A stretch of 64,000 nt of DNA from Methylotenera sp. (GTDB lineage: Bacteria; Pseudomonadota; Gammaproteobacteria; Burkholderiales; Methylophilaceae): assembly GCF_030684185.1 (NCBI RefSeq), contig NZ_JAUXOY010000010.1, positions 45,969-109,968 of the forward strand, written 5' to 3'. Shown piece after piece: positions 53,487-63,060 of the stretch; within the stretch, counting starts at the first letter, position 1, and every line of letters starts with the position of its first letter. The translations under genes were made by a program, and so were the position numbers. Under the pieces are notes generated by a model. The model was not told the origin of the DNA, did no database searches, and saw only the letters and a list, made by a program, of their open reading frames with translations.

Positions 53487-54205
53487 AGTCTAAAGTCTTT
53501 GCCCAAATATACTTCACGCACTCTTTCGTTATCTACGATATCACTGGGTATTCCAGAGGCAAATACATGGCCTTGATTAACGATGTAAGCGCGGTCACAA
53601 ATGCCTAAAGTTTCGCGTACATTATGGTCAGTAATCAGCACGCCAATATTGCGCGCGGTTAAAAAGTGAATGATTTTTTGAATATCAATTACCGCAATTG
53701 GGTCAATGCCAGCAAATGGTTCATCCAGCAAAATGAAGCTGGGGTTGGATGCGAGGCATCGCGCAATTTCAACGCGGCGACGCTCACCGCCAGATAAGCT
53801 CACCGCCGCACTATCACGAATATGCATAATATGCAGTTCTTCGAGTAAGGATTCCAGTTTTTCATCCATTGCTTCTTCAGACATATCTTGCAGTTGTAAT
53901 ACTGCAAGAATGTTTTCAGACACAGTAAGTTTGCGAAAGATAGAAGGTTCTTGCGGAAGATAAGATAAGCCCATTCTAGCGCGCATATGAATAGGCATGT
54001 GACTTAAGTCTTTACCATCGAGTAAGATTTTACCTTCATCTAGAGTCACTAAGCCTACCATCATATAAAAACTGGTGGTTTTACCTGCGCCGTTTGGGCC
54101 TAACAAGCCTACGACTTCGCCACTTTTTATGCTTAAAGAAATATCTTGCACCACAGTACGGGTTTTGTATGATTTACGTAAATTTTCTACAATCAGTTCA
54201 CTCAT
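53483..54205 (-). CDS. lptB: LPS export ABC transporter ATP-binding protein LptB
   Basis: A 240-residue ATPase of the LptB2FG transporter that lifts lipopolysaccharide from the inner membrane. Walker A is GPNGAGKTT (about residues 36-44), the ABC signature [16 protein letters not shown] and Walker [14 protein letters not shown] follow, with the H-loop in [11 protein letters not shown]. Placed after lptA and before rpoN, as in most Proteobacteria. Confidence 0.97.
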   Translation of the reverse strand: MSELIVENLRKSYKTRTVVQDISLSIKSGEVVGLLGPNGAGKTTSFYMMVGLVTLDEGKILLDGKDLSHMPIHMRARMGLSYLPQEPSIFRKLTVSENILAVLQLQDMSEEAMDEKLESLLEELHIMHIRDSAAVSLSGGERRRVEIARCLASNPSFILLDEPFAGIDPIAVIDIQKIIHFLTARNIGVLITDHNVRETLGICDRAYIVNQGHVFASGIPSDIVDNERVREVYLGKDFRL

Positions 54206-54246
54206 TTTGGCATATTCTTTTTAGTGTCTGGAATTTTAGGGTAATG

Positions 54247-54945
54247 CTATTGTTTTTGCTCGGCATCTAATGCTTTTTTCTCAACACCAAGCTCTATGGT
54301 TCGGCTAAAACGTGAATCTTTTAAGGGGGAGGTGCTATTGCTAGAGCTACCTCCACTGCTGCCAACTGGTTTGGGGTTGTTGATTACTGGTTCAGCGGAT
54401 TTTTTGTTTTTCGGTTGAATAATCGCACGCACTCGTCCGCTAGAGCTCACTCCGTCAGCAGATTTGGTGCCGCCTAATACCTCTGCGTATTCAGCATTTG
54501 CATCGTAGCTAATGTAATTGCCGTGCACAATATCTTCGCCACGCTTTACCCAAGCCTTAGTATATAACTGTACTTTATCCATGCGGCCGTCATATTCAAT
54601 GCGTTGTGCGCTGCCTTCCATATATTCGTTTTTACCTTCAAGTTTTTGTTTAAAGGTAGTGGGGTTGCCTGTTGAGGTGCTGTGCTGAAAGCCTGTATTG
54701 TCTTCGCGCACGATTAACTTGTCAGCGCGAATAATCAATGTGCCTTGCGTTAATATGACATTGCCAGTGTAGGTGCTGATTTGCTTCGCATCGTCTACTT
54801 TTACTGAATCAGCTTCCAAATCAATCGGTTGGTCACGGTCGGCTGCTTCAGCCAGCACTTTGCTAGAAACCCCCATTAAAGCCAAGCTTATAAAAACTAA
54901 ACTCATCAATAAATTAGGTTGTATTTTGATGGATTGATTACTCAT
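54247..54945 (-). CDS. lptA: LPS transport periplasmic protein LptA
   Basis: A 232-residue protein with a signal peptide ending near VLAEAADRDQ and an OstA-like beta-jellyroll (INLEADSVKVDDAKQISTYTGNVILTQG...). It forms the periplasmic bridge for LPS between LptC and LptD. I start at ATG 54945 because GGAG lies 6 nt upstream. The C-terminus carries a Ser/Gly-rich linker (SSGGSSSNSTS) of low complexity that is longer than in E. coli LptA. Confidence 0.92.
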   Translation of the reverse strand: MSNQSIKIQPNLLMSLVFISLALMGVSSKVLAEAADRDQPIDLEADSVKVDDAKQISTYTGNVILTQGTLIIRADKLIVREDNTGFQHSTSTGNPTTFKQKLEGKNEYMEGSAQRIEYDGRMDKVQLYTKAWVKRGEDIVHGNYISYDANAEYAEVLGGTKSADGVSSSGRVRAIIQPKNKKSAEPVINNPKPVGSSGGSSSNSTSPLKDSRFSRTIELGVEKKALDAEQKQ

Positions 54946-55045
54946 AGCGTCTCCAAATGCGCGCATTATTCGTGTTGGATTTCTTTAATGTTAAAACTGT
55001 TTTTTGCTGACTAGTCTTCAACTTGATTTGCCTTAGATTGCACAT

Positions 55046-55702
55046 CTACTGCTTGTGGGGAGCCGCATTGGATTGAGCTGTTTTATTAACAGCTGAAGAT
55101 TTTTGCGTGCTTGAAGATTGAGTGACAGGTTTTTCATAATGTGCGCGTACTTTATGTAGCAAAGTCACCGTACGTGCATTCTTCTCGTAAATCATTCCTG
55201 TAGCATAAATAACTGTTTTTGGCGCTTGTCTTATAACCACGGGGCGATCAGTTTTCACCAAATCTTCATTTGGCAGAATGTTTAAATATTCCGTTTCAAT
55301 AGTCATTTCACCTTTGCCAGCAAATGCCTGACGCGTTATTTTTACCTTATCCTCTAATTGTACCTGCTCCCCATTGCTAGACACATGTCCTCTTAGCGCT
55401 TCAACTTGTGTATAAGGCTTGTCTAAAGCAAACTGGGTGTACCGCGGACGCTGTAATTCAGTAGTGTCATCGTCAGGGAAATGTTTCATTTCTGCCGCCG
55501 CTAATTTATAGCGCAGGCTTCCATCTTTATCCGTCTGCGTGGTAACAAAATTACTCATAATATAGTCAGGGTCATGTCTGCTACTGCCATCCAGCTTAGG
55601 TTCTGGCGGTTGAACCATATGGCCAATCCAAGCGGTCAACAAGCCGATTAACGATAGTAGCACTATCGGGTAAATAATCGCAGAACGTGTGCCAATGGTC
55701 AT
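55046..55702 (-). CDS. lptC: LPS export protein LptC
   Basis: A 218-residue bitopic protein with one N-terminal membrane helix (IIYPIVLLSLIGLLTAWIGHMV) and a periplasmic beta-jellyroll including YIMSNFVTTQTDKDGSLRYKLAAAEMKHFPDDDTTEL, the family core. It hands LPS from LptB2FG to LptA. The C-terminal 30 residues are a low-complexity Ser/Thr/Lys tail not needed for the fold. Confidence 0.92.
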   Translation of the reverse strand: MTIGTRSAIIYPIVLLSLIGLLTAWIGHMVQPPEPKLDGSSRHDPDYIMSNFVTTQTDKDGSLRYKLAAAEMKHFPDDDTTELQRPRYTQFALDKPYTQVEALRGHVSSNGEQVQLEDKVKITRQAFAGKGEMTIETEYLNILPNEDLVKTDRPVVIRQAPKTVIYATGMIYEKNARTVTLLHKVRAHYEKPVTQSSSTQKSSAVNKTAQSNAAPHKQ

Positions 55703-55732
55703 GTTAAATATTGATAGTGCTAACCAATTGCA

Positions 55733-56308
55733 CTAATTAGCTATGCTTGCTTGCGTTAAAAATTGCGCCATCTGCGCATCAAACGTGCCCTGTGCTTGCA
55801 TAATCAGTTCACATACCTCACGCACTGCACCATGACCACCCGCTTTTGTTGTTACATAATGTGAATGATTTAGTACTAATGCCGGTGAATCCGGCACGGC
55901 AATTGCAAGACCGCATTTAAGCATAGGCGGTAAATCCACCACATCATCCCCCATAAAAGCACATTGACTTTCTTGCAAGCCACTTATTTTTATCAGGTCG
56001 TTAAACGCCACTAATTTATCTTCGGCACCTTGATAAAAGTGTGCGACACCTGTACTTTCCGCACGTTTTTTTACTACGTTTGACGTGCGGCCTGTAATAA
56101 TAGCCAGATTAACGCCAGTGGCTTTGAGAAGTTTCATGCCTAAGCCGTCATGCGAGTGAAAGGTTTTATATTCCTGACCGTCATCACCTATGGTTAGGCC
56201 GCCGTTGGTCATTACGCCGTCTACATCCAGCACTAAAAGCTTGATGTTTTTGAAGCGTGCCTGCAGTTCAGGGCTTAGGGATTTGGAAGTTAGCGAGCTT
56301 ATTGTCAT
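55733..56308 (-). CDS. kdsC: 3-deoxy-D-manno-octulosonate 8-phosphate phosphatase
   Basis: A 191-residue HAD phosphatase that releases KDO from its 8-phosphate. The nucleophile aspartate and the following acid are in LLVLDVDGVMTNG, and the Mg-binding pair is in CAFMGDDVVDLPPM. It has the short KdsC form without a C2 cap. It lies 5 bp behind kdsD, giving successive steps of one pathway. Confidence 0.95.
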   Translation of the reverse strand: MTISSLTSKSLSPELQARFKNIKLLVLDVDGVMTNGGLTIGDDGQEYKTFHSHDGLGMKLLKATGVNLAIITGRTSNVVKKRAESTGVAHFYQGAEDKLVAFNDLIKISGLQESQCAFMGDDVVDLPPMLKCGLAIAVPDSPALVLNHSHYVTTKAGGHGAVREVCELIMQAQGTFDAQMAQFLTQASIAN

Positions 56309-56313
56309 TTAAT

Positions 56314-57318
56314 TTAAACCACTTTCGCCAATAGAAGATCATGCATATTGAGTGCGCCTACCAAAACGCCAGTGTCATCAGTGACTAGCAACGCATTGAT
56401 TTTACGTTGTTCCATAATCTCAACTGCTTCAATGGCTAATTTATCTTGATTAATTGTAAATGGATTTTGATGCATGACATCAGCAATGCTTGAAGTTGCG
56501 ACATTCACGTTTTGTTCAAACGTACGACGCAGGTCGCCATCGGTAAAAATGCCAATGGGTATTTTATTCGCGTCTACAATTGCCGTTAAACCTAAGCCTT
56601 TGCGTGTCATTTCAAGTAATCCTTGTGAAAGCGATGCATCGACCGTAACTTTCGGGATGTTTTCACCGGTGCGCATCAGGTCATTCACATGAATCAGCAA
56701 GCGTCGCCCAAGGCTGCCACCAGGGTGGGAGCGGGCGAAATCTTCTGCAGTAAAATCTCGCTGGTCTAGTACACACAAGGCTAGCGCATCACCCAACGCT
56801 AAAGCAACGGTAGTGCTTGAAGTGGGGGCTAGGCCGAGCGGGCAAGCCTCTTTTGCCACATGGGCGCTTAAATGGATATCTGCTGCTTTGGCTAAAGTGG
56901 AGGTGTCGTTACCTGTAATTGCGATGATGCTTGCACCTAGCCTTTTGAGCGGAGGAACAATTGCGAGAATTTCATCACTTTCACCAGAGTTTGAGAGCGC
57001 AATCACTATGTCGCCTGCGGTTATCATGCCTAAATCGCCATGGCTGGCTTCCGCCGGGTGCATAAAAAATGCAGGGGTGCCTGTACTCGCCAGTGTGGAG
57101 GCTATTTTCCCGCCTATGTGGCCAGATTTACCCATGCCGCTCACAACAACGCGACCTGTGCAATTTAAAATGAGTGTAACAGCGTCAGTAAAATTTTCAT
57201 CAAGCCTGCTTGCCAGTGCGCTAATTTCATTAGCCTCAAGCAATAATACATCGCGTGCCAGTTGCAAGGTCGGCTGTTTGGTTTTTGTAGATTGCTGCGC
57301 TTTAAGTGTGAATGACAT
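56314..57318 (-). CDS. kdsD: Arabinose-5-phosphate isomerase
   Basis: A 334-residue enzyme converting ribulose-5-phosphate to arabinose-5-phosphate, the KDO precursor. The SIS domain has VVSGMGKSGHIGGKIASTLASTGTPAFFMHPAEASHGDLG, and two CBS domains follow (about residues 205-330). It heads the run kdsD-kdsC-lptC-lptA-lptB-rpoN. Its substrate ribulose-5-phosphate is linked to RpiA. Confidence 0.96.
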   Translation of the reverse strand: MSFTLKAQQSTKTKQPTLQLARDVLLLEANEISALASRLDENFTDAVTLILNCTGRVVVSGMGKSGHIGGKIASTLASTGTPAFFMHPAEASHGDLGMITAGDIVIALSNSGESDEILAIVPPLKRLGASIIAITGNDTSTLAKAADIHLSAHVAKEACPLGLAPTSSTTVALALGDALALCVLDQRDFTAEDFARSHPGGSLGRRLLIHVNDLMRTGENIPKVTVDASLSQGLLEMTRKGLGLTAIVDANKIPIGIFTDGDLRRTFEQNVNVATSSIADVMHQNPFTINQDKLAIEAVEIMEQRKINALLVTDDTGVLVGALNMHDLLLAKVV

Positions 57319-57622
57319 TGTGTTTTGTTAATTTGTTTAAATTGACATAGTTATTAGCTAGTATAAAAGGGAATGGCTTACATATAAAGCCTATACAACT
57401 ACAATATAACGACAATTTAAGAGTTTTAAGTAAAAACTTATAGCTTAGGCACAATTTTTGCTATCAGATTTTGAATTTAGAATGGTTTAGTTTAAATGTT
57501 GATGCTATATTTTTCTTTTCTCAGTGAAAATCAGTCGCATTTAAACTTAAGTAAAGGTGTTAAATAATAGGTAAAGATGTGAAACAATAGAGAACGTTAA
57601 AATAGAAATCATAAAATAAAAT
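57319..57622. other. 304-bp AT-rich intergenic region
   Basis: This divergent gap between kdsD (minus) and the antiporter (plus) is markedly AT-rich. I see no gene, no long inverted repeat and no riboswitch motif. It must hold the promoters of both units, but no -35/-10 pair is convincing enough to name. Confidence 0.5.
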
Positions 57623-59608
57623 ATGTTTGAAGCTTTACCCTTAGTTCTAATCCTGCTCATAAGTTCTGTTCTGGCTGTGGCGCTATTTCGTGCGCTTCGC
57701 TTACCCGCAATGCTGGCTTATTTTTTGGTGGGTTTGGCGCTGGGCCCGCATACTTTTGGCTTGCTGCCAGATACTGAAGCAAGTCGTGAATTTGCCGAGT
57801 TTGGTATCGTGTTTTTAATGTTTAGTATCGGGCTGGAATTTAGCTTGCCGCAACTATACGCCATGCGTAAAAAGGTGCTGGGCTTAGGTGGCGCGCAAGT
57901 TGCAATCACTCTGATAATTGTGATGGGTATTGCTAAATTCGCTGGTTTAGACTGGTCTGCAGCTTTTGTGATTGGTGCGGCTTTAGCCATGTCATCAACA
58001 GCGATTGTTTCAAAAATATTGGCTGAACGGGTTGATTTAAATTCACGTCATGGTCGATTAAGCATAGGTGTGTTGCTGTTTCAGGATATTGCAGTAGTGC
58101 CAGTTCTGGTGCTTATTCCAGCTTTAGGTGTAGCAGGGGCTAATTTAACAGACGTGCTAGGATTAGCGCTGTTAAAAGCGGCAGCCATGCTTTTATTTTT
58201 GTTCACCGTTGGTAAATGGGTGATCAATCCCTGGTTCAATATAGTGGCGGGCCAGCGTTCACGTGAACTGTTTGTGATGAACGTGCTGATGATAACTTTG
58301 CTTTTGGCATTTGCCACTAAATTAGCAGGTTTGTCTTATGCGCTGGGCGCTTTTATTGCGGGCATGCTGATATCAGAAACAAAATTTCGCTATCAGGTGG
58401 AATCTGATATTTCACCATTCCGTGACATCTTGCTAGGACTGTTTTTTATCAGCGTTGGCATGTTGTTAAACCTGCAACAAATTTTTAATAATATTGGTTT
58501 GGTGTTACTGATTTTAATTTCTTTCATTGCATTTAAAGCGGTAGTGGTGGCTTTGGTTGTAAGAATGGTGAAATATGAATGGGGTGTAGCGATACGTACA
58601 GGCTTGATATTGGCGCAAGCGGGTGAATTTAGTTTTGTAATTTTGGCACTGGGAGTAGAGCAAAAGCTAATTAGCGGACAGGCTTTGCAACTCGTGCTCG
58701 CAGCCTCGTTACTTTCTATGGTGATTGCACCATTTTTAATCCAGTATAACGGTCGTATCGCTAGGCGCATGGTACATAGCTACAATCGTAATAGCGGTCA
58801 GGTGGTGCAAGACATTGATAATGTGGGTAAGCACTTGCATAACCACGTGATTATTTGCGGTTATGGGCGTAGCGGGCAATATCTAGGTCGTTTTTTAAGA
58901 GAAGAAAACATTCCCTACGTGGCATTAGATATTGATCCGTCACGCGTGTTAGAAGCCGCAGCGGCGGGTGAAAATGTTATGTTTGGGGATGCCGCACGCC
59001 GCGTGGTGCTTGAGGCTGCGGGAGGTGCGCGCGCTAAATCTTTGGTAATTAGTTATGCTGACAATCGTGCCGCCATGAAAATTTTGCATATTGTTCAAGA
59101 AAGCTACCCGCATTTGCCCGTGATTGTCCGCACTGTGGACGACAGCAATATGGAGGCGTTACGAGAAGCAGGCGCGGCTGAAGTTGTGCCGGAGATTTTA
59201 GAAGGCAGCTTAATGTTAGCCTCGCACGCACTGATGCTGATGGGCGTACCGCTTAACCGAGTGGTAAAGCGTATTCGGCTATTTCGTGAAGATCGCTATC
59301 AGTTGTTTAAAGGCTATTTTCATGGTATTTCAGATGCCGAGGATGAGGCATTGGAAAAACAACAGGTACGGCTACATTCTGTGATTATTTCACCAGGTTC
59401 ATTCGCAATTGGCAGACGTTTGGTGGATATACAGTTAGAAAATTTTGACGTAGAAGTTAAGTCCGTTCGCCGCCCGAACTCTAATGGCATGGTGCCTACC
59501 GATGAAAGTCTGCTTGTAGAAGGTGATGTGATTGTTCTGCTTGGCCAGCCTACAGGCCTAACGAACGCACAAAATGCCTTACTTATTGGCCGTGTGGCGT
59601 CTAAATAA
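57623..59608 (+). CDS. CPA2-family cation/proton antiporter with TrkA domains (KefB/YbaL type)
   Basis: A 661-residue protein. The first 390 residues have about twelve membrane helices of the sodium/hydrogen exchanger fold (FGIVFLMFSIGLEFSLPQL, FVIGAALAMSSTAIVSKIL). Then comes a TrkA-N Rossmann domain (NHVIICGYGRSGQYLGRFL, at about residue 408) and a TrkA-C domain near the end (SFAIGRRLVDIQLENFDVEVK). It exchanges K+ or Na+ for protons, with nucleotide control by the RCK part. The exact ion is not determined. It is 12 bp upstream of the flavoprotein gene. Confidence 0.9.
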   Translation: MFEALPLVLILLISSVLAVALFRALRLPAMLAYFLVGLALGPHTFGLLPDTEASREFAEFGIVFLMFSIGLEFSLPQLYAMRKKVLGLGGAQVAITLIIVMGIAKFAGLDWSAAFVIGAALAMSSTAIVSKILAERVDLNSRHGRLSIGVLLFQDIAVVPVLVLIPALGVAGANLTDVLGLALLKAAAMLLFLFTVGKWVINPWFNIVAGQRSRELFVMNVLMITLLLAFATKLAGLSYALGAFIAGMLISETKFRYQVESDISPFRDILLGLFFISVGMLLNLQQIFNNIGLVLLILISFIAFKAVVVALVVRMVKYEWGVAIRTGLILAQAGEFSFVILALGVEQKLISGQALQLVLAASLLSMVIAPFLIQYNGRIARRMVHSYNRNSGQVVQDIDNVGKHLHNHVIICGYGRSGQYLGRFLREENIPYVALDIDPSRVLEAAAAGENVMFGDAARRVVLEAAGGARAKSLVISYADNRAAMKILHIVQESYPHLPVIVRTVDDSNMEALREAGAAEVVPEILEGSLMLASHALMLMGVPLNRVVKRIRLFREDRYQLFKGYFHGISDAEDEALEKQQVRLHSVIISPGSFAIGRRLVDIQLENFDVEVKSVRRPNSNGMVPTDESLLVEGDVIVLLGQPTGLTNAQNALLIGRVASK

Positions 59609-59620
59609 ATTTGTGAAATT

Positions 59621-60703
59621 ATGACTAGAAAAGTAGTGATAGTAGGTGGCGGCATTGTTGGCTGTATGACCGCCATGGAATTGGTAAACCGCGGCTGCAA
59701 AGTTACCATCGTGGAACGTAACCAAATCGCCAGTCAAACTTCGGGCGAATCTTCTTGGGCAGGTGGCGGTATTGTTTTTCCGTTACTGCCTTGGCTTTAT
59801 TCTGATGCGGTTAATGTGCTTACCAGCTATGGCGCTAAGTTTTATCCTCAAATTTGTCAGCGGCTACTGCGTGAAACAGGGGTCGATACTGACTTTGAGC
59901 AGTCAGGATTTTTACTGCTGCCAAAGTTTGATACTGATGCTGCCGCCGCTTGGTGCGCTAACAATCTAGTACCGGCGCAACCAGTCAAAGCCTCTGCATT
60001 TGGTGTGCAGTCGCTTAGTGGTGAAGATGCATTATGGCTACCGACAGTCTGCCAAGTACGCCCACCGTACTTTATGCAAGCCATGCGAAAATGGTTAGAG
60101 CAGAACAATGTCACCATGCTGGAACACACTGAACTCAAGCCGCTTAATGAAATTCAACAATTGAACGAATGGCAAACCGTAAGCGGTGAAACATTAACCG
60201 CGGACCAATTCGTTGTTACCTCAGGCGCATGGAGTTTTGAGCTACTTAAAGAAACCAGTGCAAAACTAAACATTAAACCCATGCGCGGGCAAATTTTGCT
60301 CTATAAACCCGAAAAGAACCTTGAACAAATAGTGTACCGTGAAGGCTTTTACATGATACCGCGCCGAGATGGCTATTTGCTTGCGGGCAGCACACTGGAA
60401 GATGTTGGGTTTGAAGCCGCCGTTACGCGTGAAGTGCGCGATGAAATAAGCGCAAAAGCTGAGGCAATTATGCCGGCGCTAAAAAATCAAGCCATACTCA
60501 AACACTGGAGCGGCCTGCGGCCTGGCACGCCCGAGAATTTACCAACTATTTCAGCGCATCCAACTATTGAAAATCTGTTTATGAATACTGGGCATTTTAG
60601 GTATGGGCTAACCATGGCGCCAGCGAGTGCTAAGTTAGTAACCGCCTTGATGTTAGGTGAGAAGCCTATGATAAATGCTAGTCCTTATGCTTGCGCTTAC
60701 TGA
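59621..60703 (+). CDS. thiO: FAD-dependent amine oxidoreductase, glycine oxidase-like
   Basis: A 360-residue flavoprotein of the D-amino acid oxidase family. The dinucleotide-binding motif VVIVGGGIVGCMTAMELVNRG is at residues 5-25, the SSWAGGGIVFPL segment contacts FAD, and the C-terminal HWSGLRPGTPENLPTI followed by NTGHFRYGLTMAPASAKLV closes the fold. Glycine oxidase ThiO makes the glycine imine for thiazole synthesis. No other thiamine gene is adjacent, so thiO is probable but another amine substrate is possible. Confidence 0.75.
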   Translation: MTRKVVIVGGGIVGCMTAMELVNRGCKVTIVERNQIASQTSGESSWAGGGIVFPLLPWLYSDAVNVLTSYGAKFYPQICQRLLRETGVDTDFEQSGFLLLPKFDTDAAAAWCANNLVPAQPVKASAFGVQSLSGEDALWLPTVCQVRPPYFMQAMRKWLEQNNVTMLEHTELKPLNEIQQLNEWQTVSGETLTADQFVVTSGAWSFELLKETSAKLNIKPMRGQILLYKPEKNLEQIVYREGFYMIPRRDGYLLAGSTLEDVGFEAAVTREVRDEISAKAEAIMPALKNQAILKHWSGLRPGTPENLPTISAHPTIENLFMNTGHFRYGLTMAPASAKLVTALMLGEKPMINASPYACAY

Positions 60704-60708
60704 CAATT

Positions 60709-60797
60709 GTAGCCTTGATGTAGCTAAGTGGAATCAGGGGATTGCCAGCATTCAAATAGCCTCGATTTCATCTCATTCCATCGAGACTACACTTGCT
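60709..60797 (+). repeat. 89-bp palindromic repeat, copy 1
   Basis: The element starts GTAGCCTTGATG and ends ATCGAGACTACACTTGCT; the outer arms pair as a long hairpin with a central loop. An equally long copy, about four-fifths identical by eye, lies at 63271-63359 in the same orientation. It stands between thiO and the cassette region, and no gene is present in 60704-60903. Confidence 0.85.
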
Positions 60798-60903
60798 ACA
60801 AAATTCAGTTACACGGGAATCTGAACGCAAAGCTAACTAGCGGGCTGTTTTTGGCGCGCACGGGTTGGGCTGGTGGTTGAAAAGAATGGGATGAATTCTC
60901 AAT

Positions 60904-61206
60904 TCATTGCGCCTTATCATCCCCAGGACATGGCGCAAATTTGCAACCAGGCGAAATCCTCGATACATAAGAGCCATCCAGACACTGCATCGCATCCATA
61001 GTACAGGCGACATCATCAGAATCAGGAGGTAAGGCTTCAACAAAATGCTTGCCATCTGGTGTATAGCATTTTCTGGGATGACTCTCCGCGACAGGAAGTC
61101 CGGCTGCTACGCACTCTTCAAAGCTGTTCACAACTCTCGCAGTTGCGCCGCAGGCTACAATCAGAAGCACAATGATTGCAGACAAGAAAATAGTTATTTT
61201 TTTCAT
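60904..61206 (-). CDS. Cysteine-rich lipoprotein, integron cassette gene
   Basis: A 100-residue lipoprotein with lipobox ending IVAC (Cys19). Two small motifs follow: FEECVAAGLPVAESHPRKCYTPDGKHFVE, a short domain found in many exported proteins, and CTMDAMQCLDGSYVSRISPGCKFAPC. Six cysteines after the lipid cysteine suggest disulfides. GGAG precedes the ATG by 11 nt. It starts 23 bp after a probable attC site and is the next gene in the minus-strand cassette order. Function unknown. Confidence 0.75.
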   Translation of the reverse strand: MKKITIFLSAIIVLLIVACGATARVVNSFEECVAAGLPVAESHPRKCYTPDGKHFVEALPPDSDDVACTMDAMQCLDGSYVSRISPGCKFAPCPGDDKAQ

Positions 61207-61228
61207 TTGATACTTCGCTCCTTTGCGC

Positions 61229-61291
61229 CACTAACGTCACTTTTAGGGGTGCGCCAATTTAAGGGTGTCCCACTCGAACGCCATGTTGGAC
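61229..61291 (-). other. Probable attC site (attC2)
   Basis: On the minus strand GTCCAAC (61291-61285) fits the R'' core RYYYAAC, and GTTAGTG (61235-61229) fits the R' core GTTRRRY except for one base. The 63-bp spacing is normal for attC. The site lies between the stop of the oxidoreductase gene (61336) and the start of the lipoprotein gene (61206). The R'' sequence is the exact complement of the GTTGGAC beside the broken oxidoreductase head at 63470, as expected for the two ends of one cassette. Stem pairing inside is imperfect. Confidence 0.65.
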
Positions 61292-61335
61292 AACGCCTTC
61301 TCAGATGGTCGCATACGTGATCGGTGCTCCTAAGT

Positions 61336-62316
61336 TCAATCGTCACGCACCAGAGTTATGACGACATTCCCCCGCTTGCGTCCAGTGTCAACGTAGCTGT
61401 GAGCATCAACAATCTGCTCGAACGGATAGCACCGATCAATGACCGGTTTGAATTCACCCGCCTCAGCCAGTCCCGCGAGAAAACGCAAATCTACCGCGCG
61501 CCCGGTTGCTGGCCCAGCGATAACTTTCTTGCTGCTCGTCATCGACACACATGGAATCTGAAGCATGTCTGGCAGCCCAGCTAAAACCACAAGAAGACGC
61601 CCCCCTTCTTTCAACGAAGCTTTGCTAAGGGAGAACGAGGCCGTGCCGACGGTATCGACAATGACGTCATAGGTTTCACCGTTCTGCGTAAAGTCCTCTT
61701 TGGTGTAGTCGATGACATGACCGGCACCCAGAGATTGCACCAATTCCATATTCGCGGTACTGCACACCCCAGTCACGTCTGCCCCAAAGTGCCTGGCAAG
61801 CTGCACTGCGGCTGTACCTACCCCACCAGAAGCACCATTGACGAGTACTTTTTCACCACGCTGAAGCTTTCCTCTTCTGAAGAAATCCAGTGCCGTTGTT
61901 CCGCCAAAAGAGAGTGCGGCGGCTTCATAAAAGGTCAGATTGACTGGCTTTAATGCCACCGCTCCGTCTTCCGGCATACATTTGTACTCTGCATAACAAC
62001 CCATGGCGGCATCGCTGAACGCAAAAACGGGGTCACCGACCTTGAATTTTCTTACGTCTTTGCCGACTGATTCAATTACCCCGGCCAACTCCGACCCTAG
62101 TATGGGTTGCTTGGGTTTTGAGAAACCAAACACCAAACGTATGATGAGCCCGAAGCCGGCAGGCACATTGAGACTTCGCACCCTCCAGTCCCCGGATGTT
62201 ACCGTTGTCGCATGCGTTTTTATCAGGACTTCATTGTCCTTGGGCGTGGGCTTTTCGACCTCCTTCAATTGAAGGACCTCGGGTGGCCCATATCTTTCAT
62301 ACACAATTGCTTTCAT
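61336..62316 (-). CDS. NAD(P)-dependent quinone oxidoreductase-like protein (MDR family)
   Basis: A 326-residue zinc-free medium-chain dehydrogenase/reductase. The N-terminal GroES-like part is MKAIVYERYGPPEVLQLKEVEK through KVGDPVFAF, and the Rossmann fold has VLVNGASGGVGTAAVQLARHFGADVTGVCST. No structural or catalytic zinc cysteines are present. The likely reaction is NADPH-dependent reduction of quinones or enals. The gene ends 45 bp before a probable attC site, and its head is duplicated at 63357-63437, both signs of a mobile cassette. Confidence 0.87.
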   Translation of the reverse strand: MKAIVYERYGPPEVLQLKEVEKPTPKDNEVLIKTHATTVTSGDWRVRSLNVPAGFGLIIRLVFGFSKPKQPILGSELAGVIESVGKDVRKFKVGDPVFAFSDAAMGCYAEYKCMPEDGAVALKPVNLTFYEAAALSFGGTTALDFFRRGKLQRGEKVLVNGASGGVGTAAVQLARHFGADVTGVCSTANMELVQSLGAGHVIDYTKEDFTQNGETYDVIVDTVGTASFSLSKASLKEGGRLLVVLAGLPDMLQIPCVSMTSSKKVIAGPATGRAVDLRFLAGLAEAGEFKPVIDRCYPFEQIVDAHSYVDTGRKRGNVVITLVRDD

Positions 62317-62330
62317 TCGTTATCGCCCTT
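62250..62330. repeat. Direct repeat, copy A (head of the oxidoreductase gene)
   Basis: The 81 bp covering the leader and first 22 codons of the oxidoreductase gene recur at 63357-63437 with five differences visible by eye. The copies are in the same orientation, 1.1 kb apart. Confidence 0.9.
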
Positions 62331-62349
62331 ATTTTTATATGCTTTGCCA

Positions 62350-63060
62350 CTACTTTACGCACTGCCTGAGTTGACCGATAAATGGTGCTGCATTGGCCCA
62401 CTTGATGGTCATCAACGTTTTTTCGTCAAGCGATAACTCGAAGCTTTGCTCATCACGCATGCCGTCCAGTGCTGCCATCAGCCCTGGCACGGCAAATGCA
62501 ACCTCGCCTACCTCTCTTGATTTTCTGTAATTGAACACCTGAACAGTTTGTGCTGGCTCATCATCTTGCTGGATAGTGACCTTCAGCTTCTGAACGTCTC
62601 GTGGTTTGGGTAGTTCGGTGCCTTGAAACATGAGCCAAGCATCAGATTTAGGGTGTTGAAACCCCATGATGGTTACCAAACCGCCCTCTAAACCATCCTT
62701 TCCGCTCGTGTATTTAGCAAACGTTGCAACGCATAATTTACCTTCAGGTGTTGAGGTTGAATTAAAATGCCATAGCCCTTTTGCAATCTTCTCGCGTTCT
62801 CTTTCTTTTTCTTGCTGTGCCTCTAATGCGCGGCGTTTCAAGTCGACCGCTTCCTCACGGCTTAGGCCAGGTGCCGATGCCTTAGGTCGATCAGCTCCGA
62901 TAGAATCAATGTAAGCTCGCCGGTCCCGGAGCAAATCCCACCCAGTATATTCATACGGAGGACTGCAACCATTCCCGTTGTAAACCATACCGATTGGACA
63001 GGCAACTGCCGTGAGTGGTAGTAATAAGTTAATGGAAAACAAAATTCCAAGTGTTTTCAT
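62350..63060 (-). CDS. Secreted protein of unknown function
   Basis: A 236-residue protein from ATG 63060, chosen because AGAGG lies 6 nt upstream and it yields a good signal peptide (MKTLGILFSINLLLPLTAVACP). After a short Cys-containing start (CPIGMVYNGNGCSPPYE) comes a charged helix rich in Arg and Glu (DLKRRALEAQQEKEREREK). A beta-rich C-terminal domain follows (KLCVATFAKYTSGKDGLEGGLVTIMGF). I do not recognise a named family. It ends 33 bp before the intact oxidoreductase and has no attC site of its own behind it, so it was probably brought here by the rearrangement. Confidence 0.75.
   Translation of the reverse strand: MKTLGILFSINLLLPLTAVACPIGMVYNGNGCSPPYEYTGWDLLRDRRAYIDSIGADRPKASAPGLSREEAVDLKRRALEAQQEKEREREKIAKGLWHFNSTSTPEGKLCVATFAKYTSGKDGLEGGLVTIMGFQHPKSDAWLMFQGTELPKPRDVQKLKVTIQQDDEPAQTVQVFNYRKSREVGEVAFAVPGLMAALDGMRDEQSFELSLDEKTLMTIKWANAAPFIGQLRQCVK

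Noticed and set aside
60826..60870. A third attC site after the lipoprotein gene (GCCCAAC ... GTTAGCT on the minus strand)
   Set aside because: The cores are less than 50 bp apart, R' departs from the consensus, and R'' does not match the GTTAGTG end of the same cassette. It may be a degenerate remnant, but the evidence is too thin.
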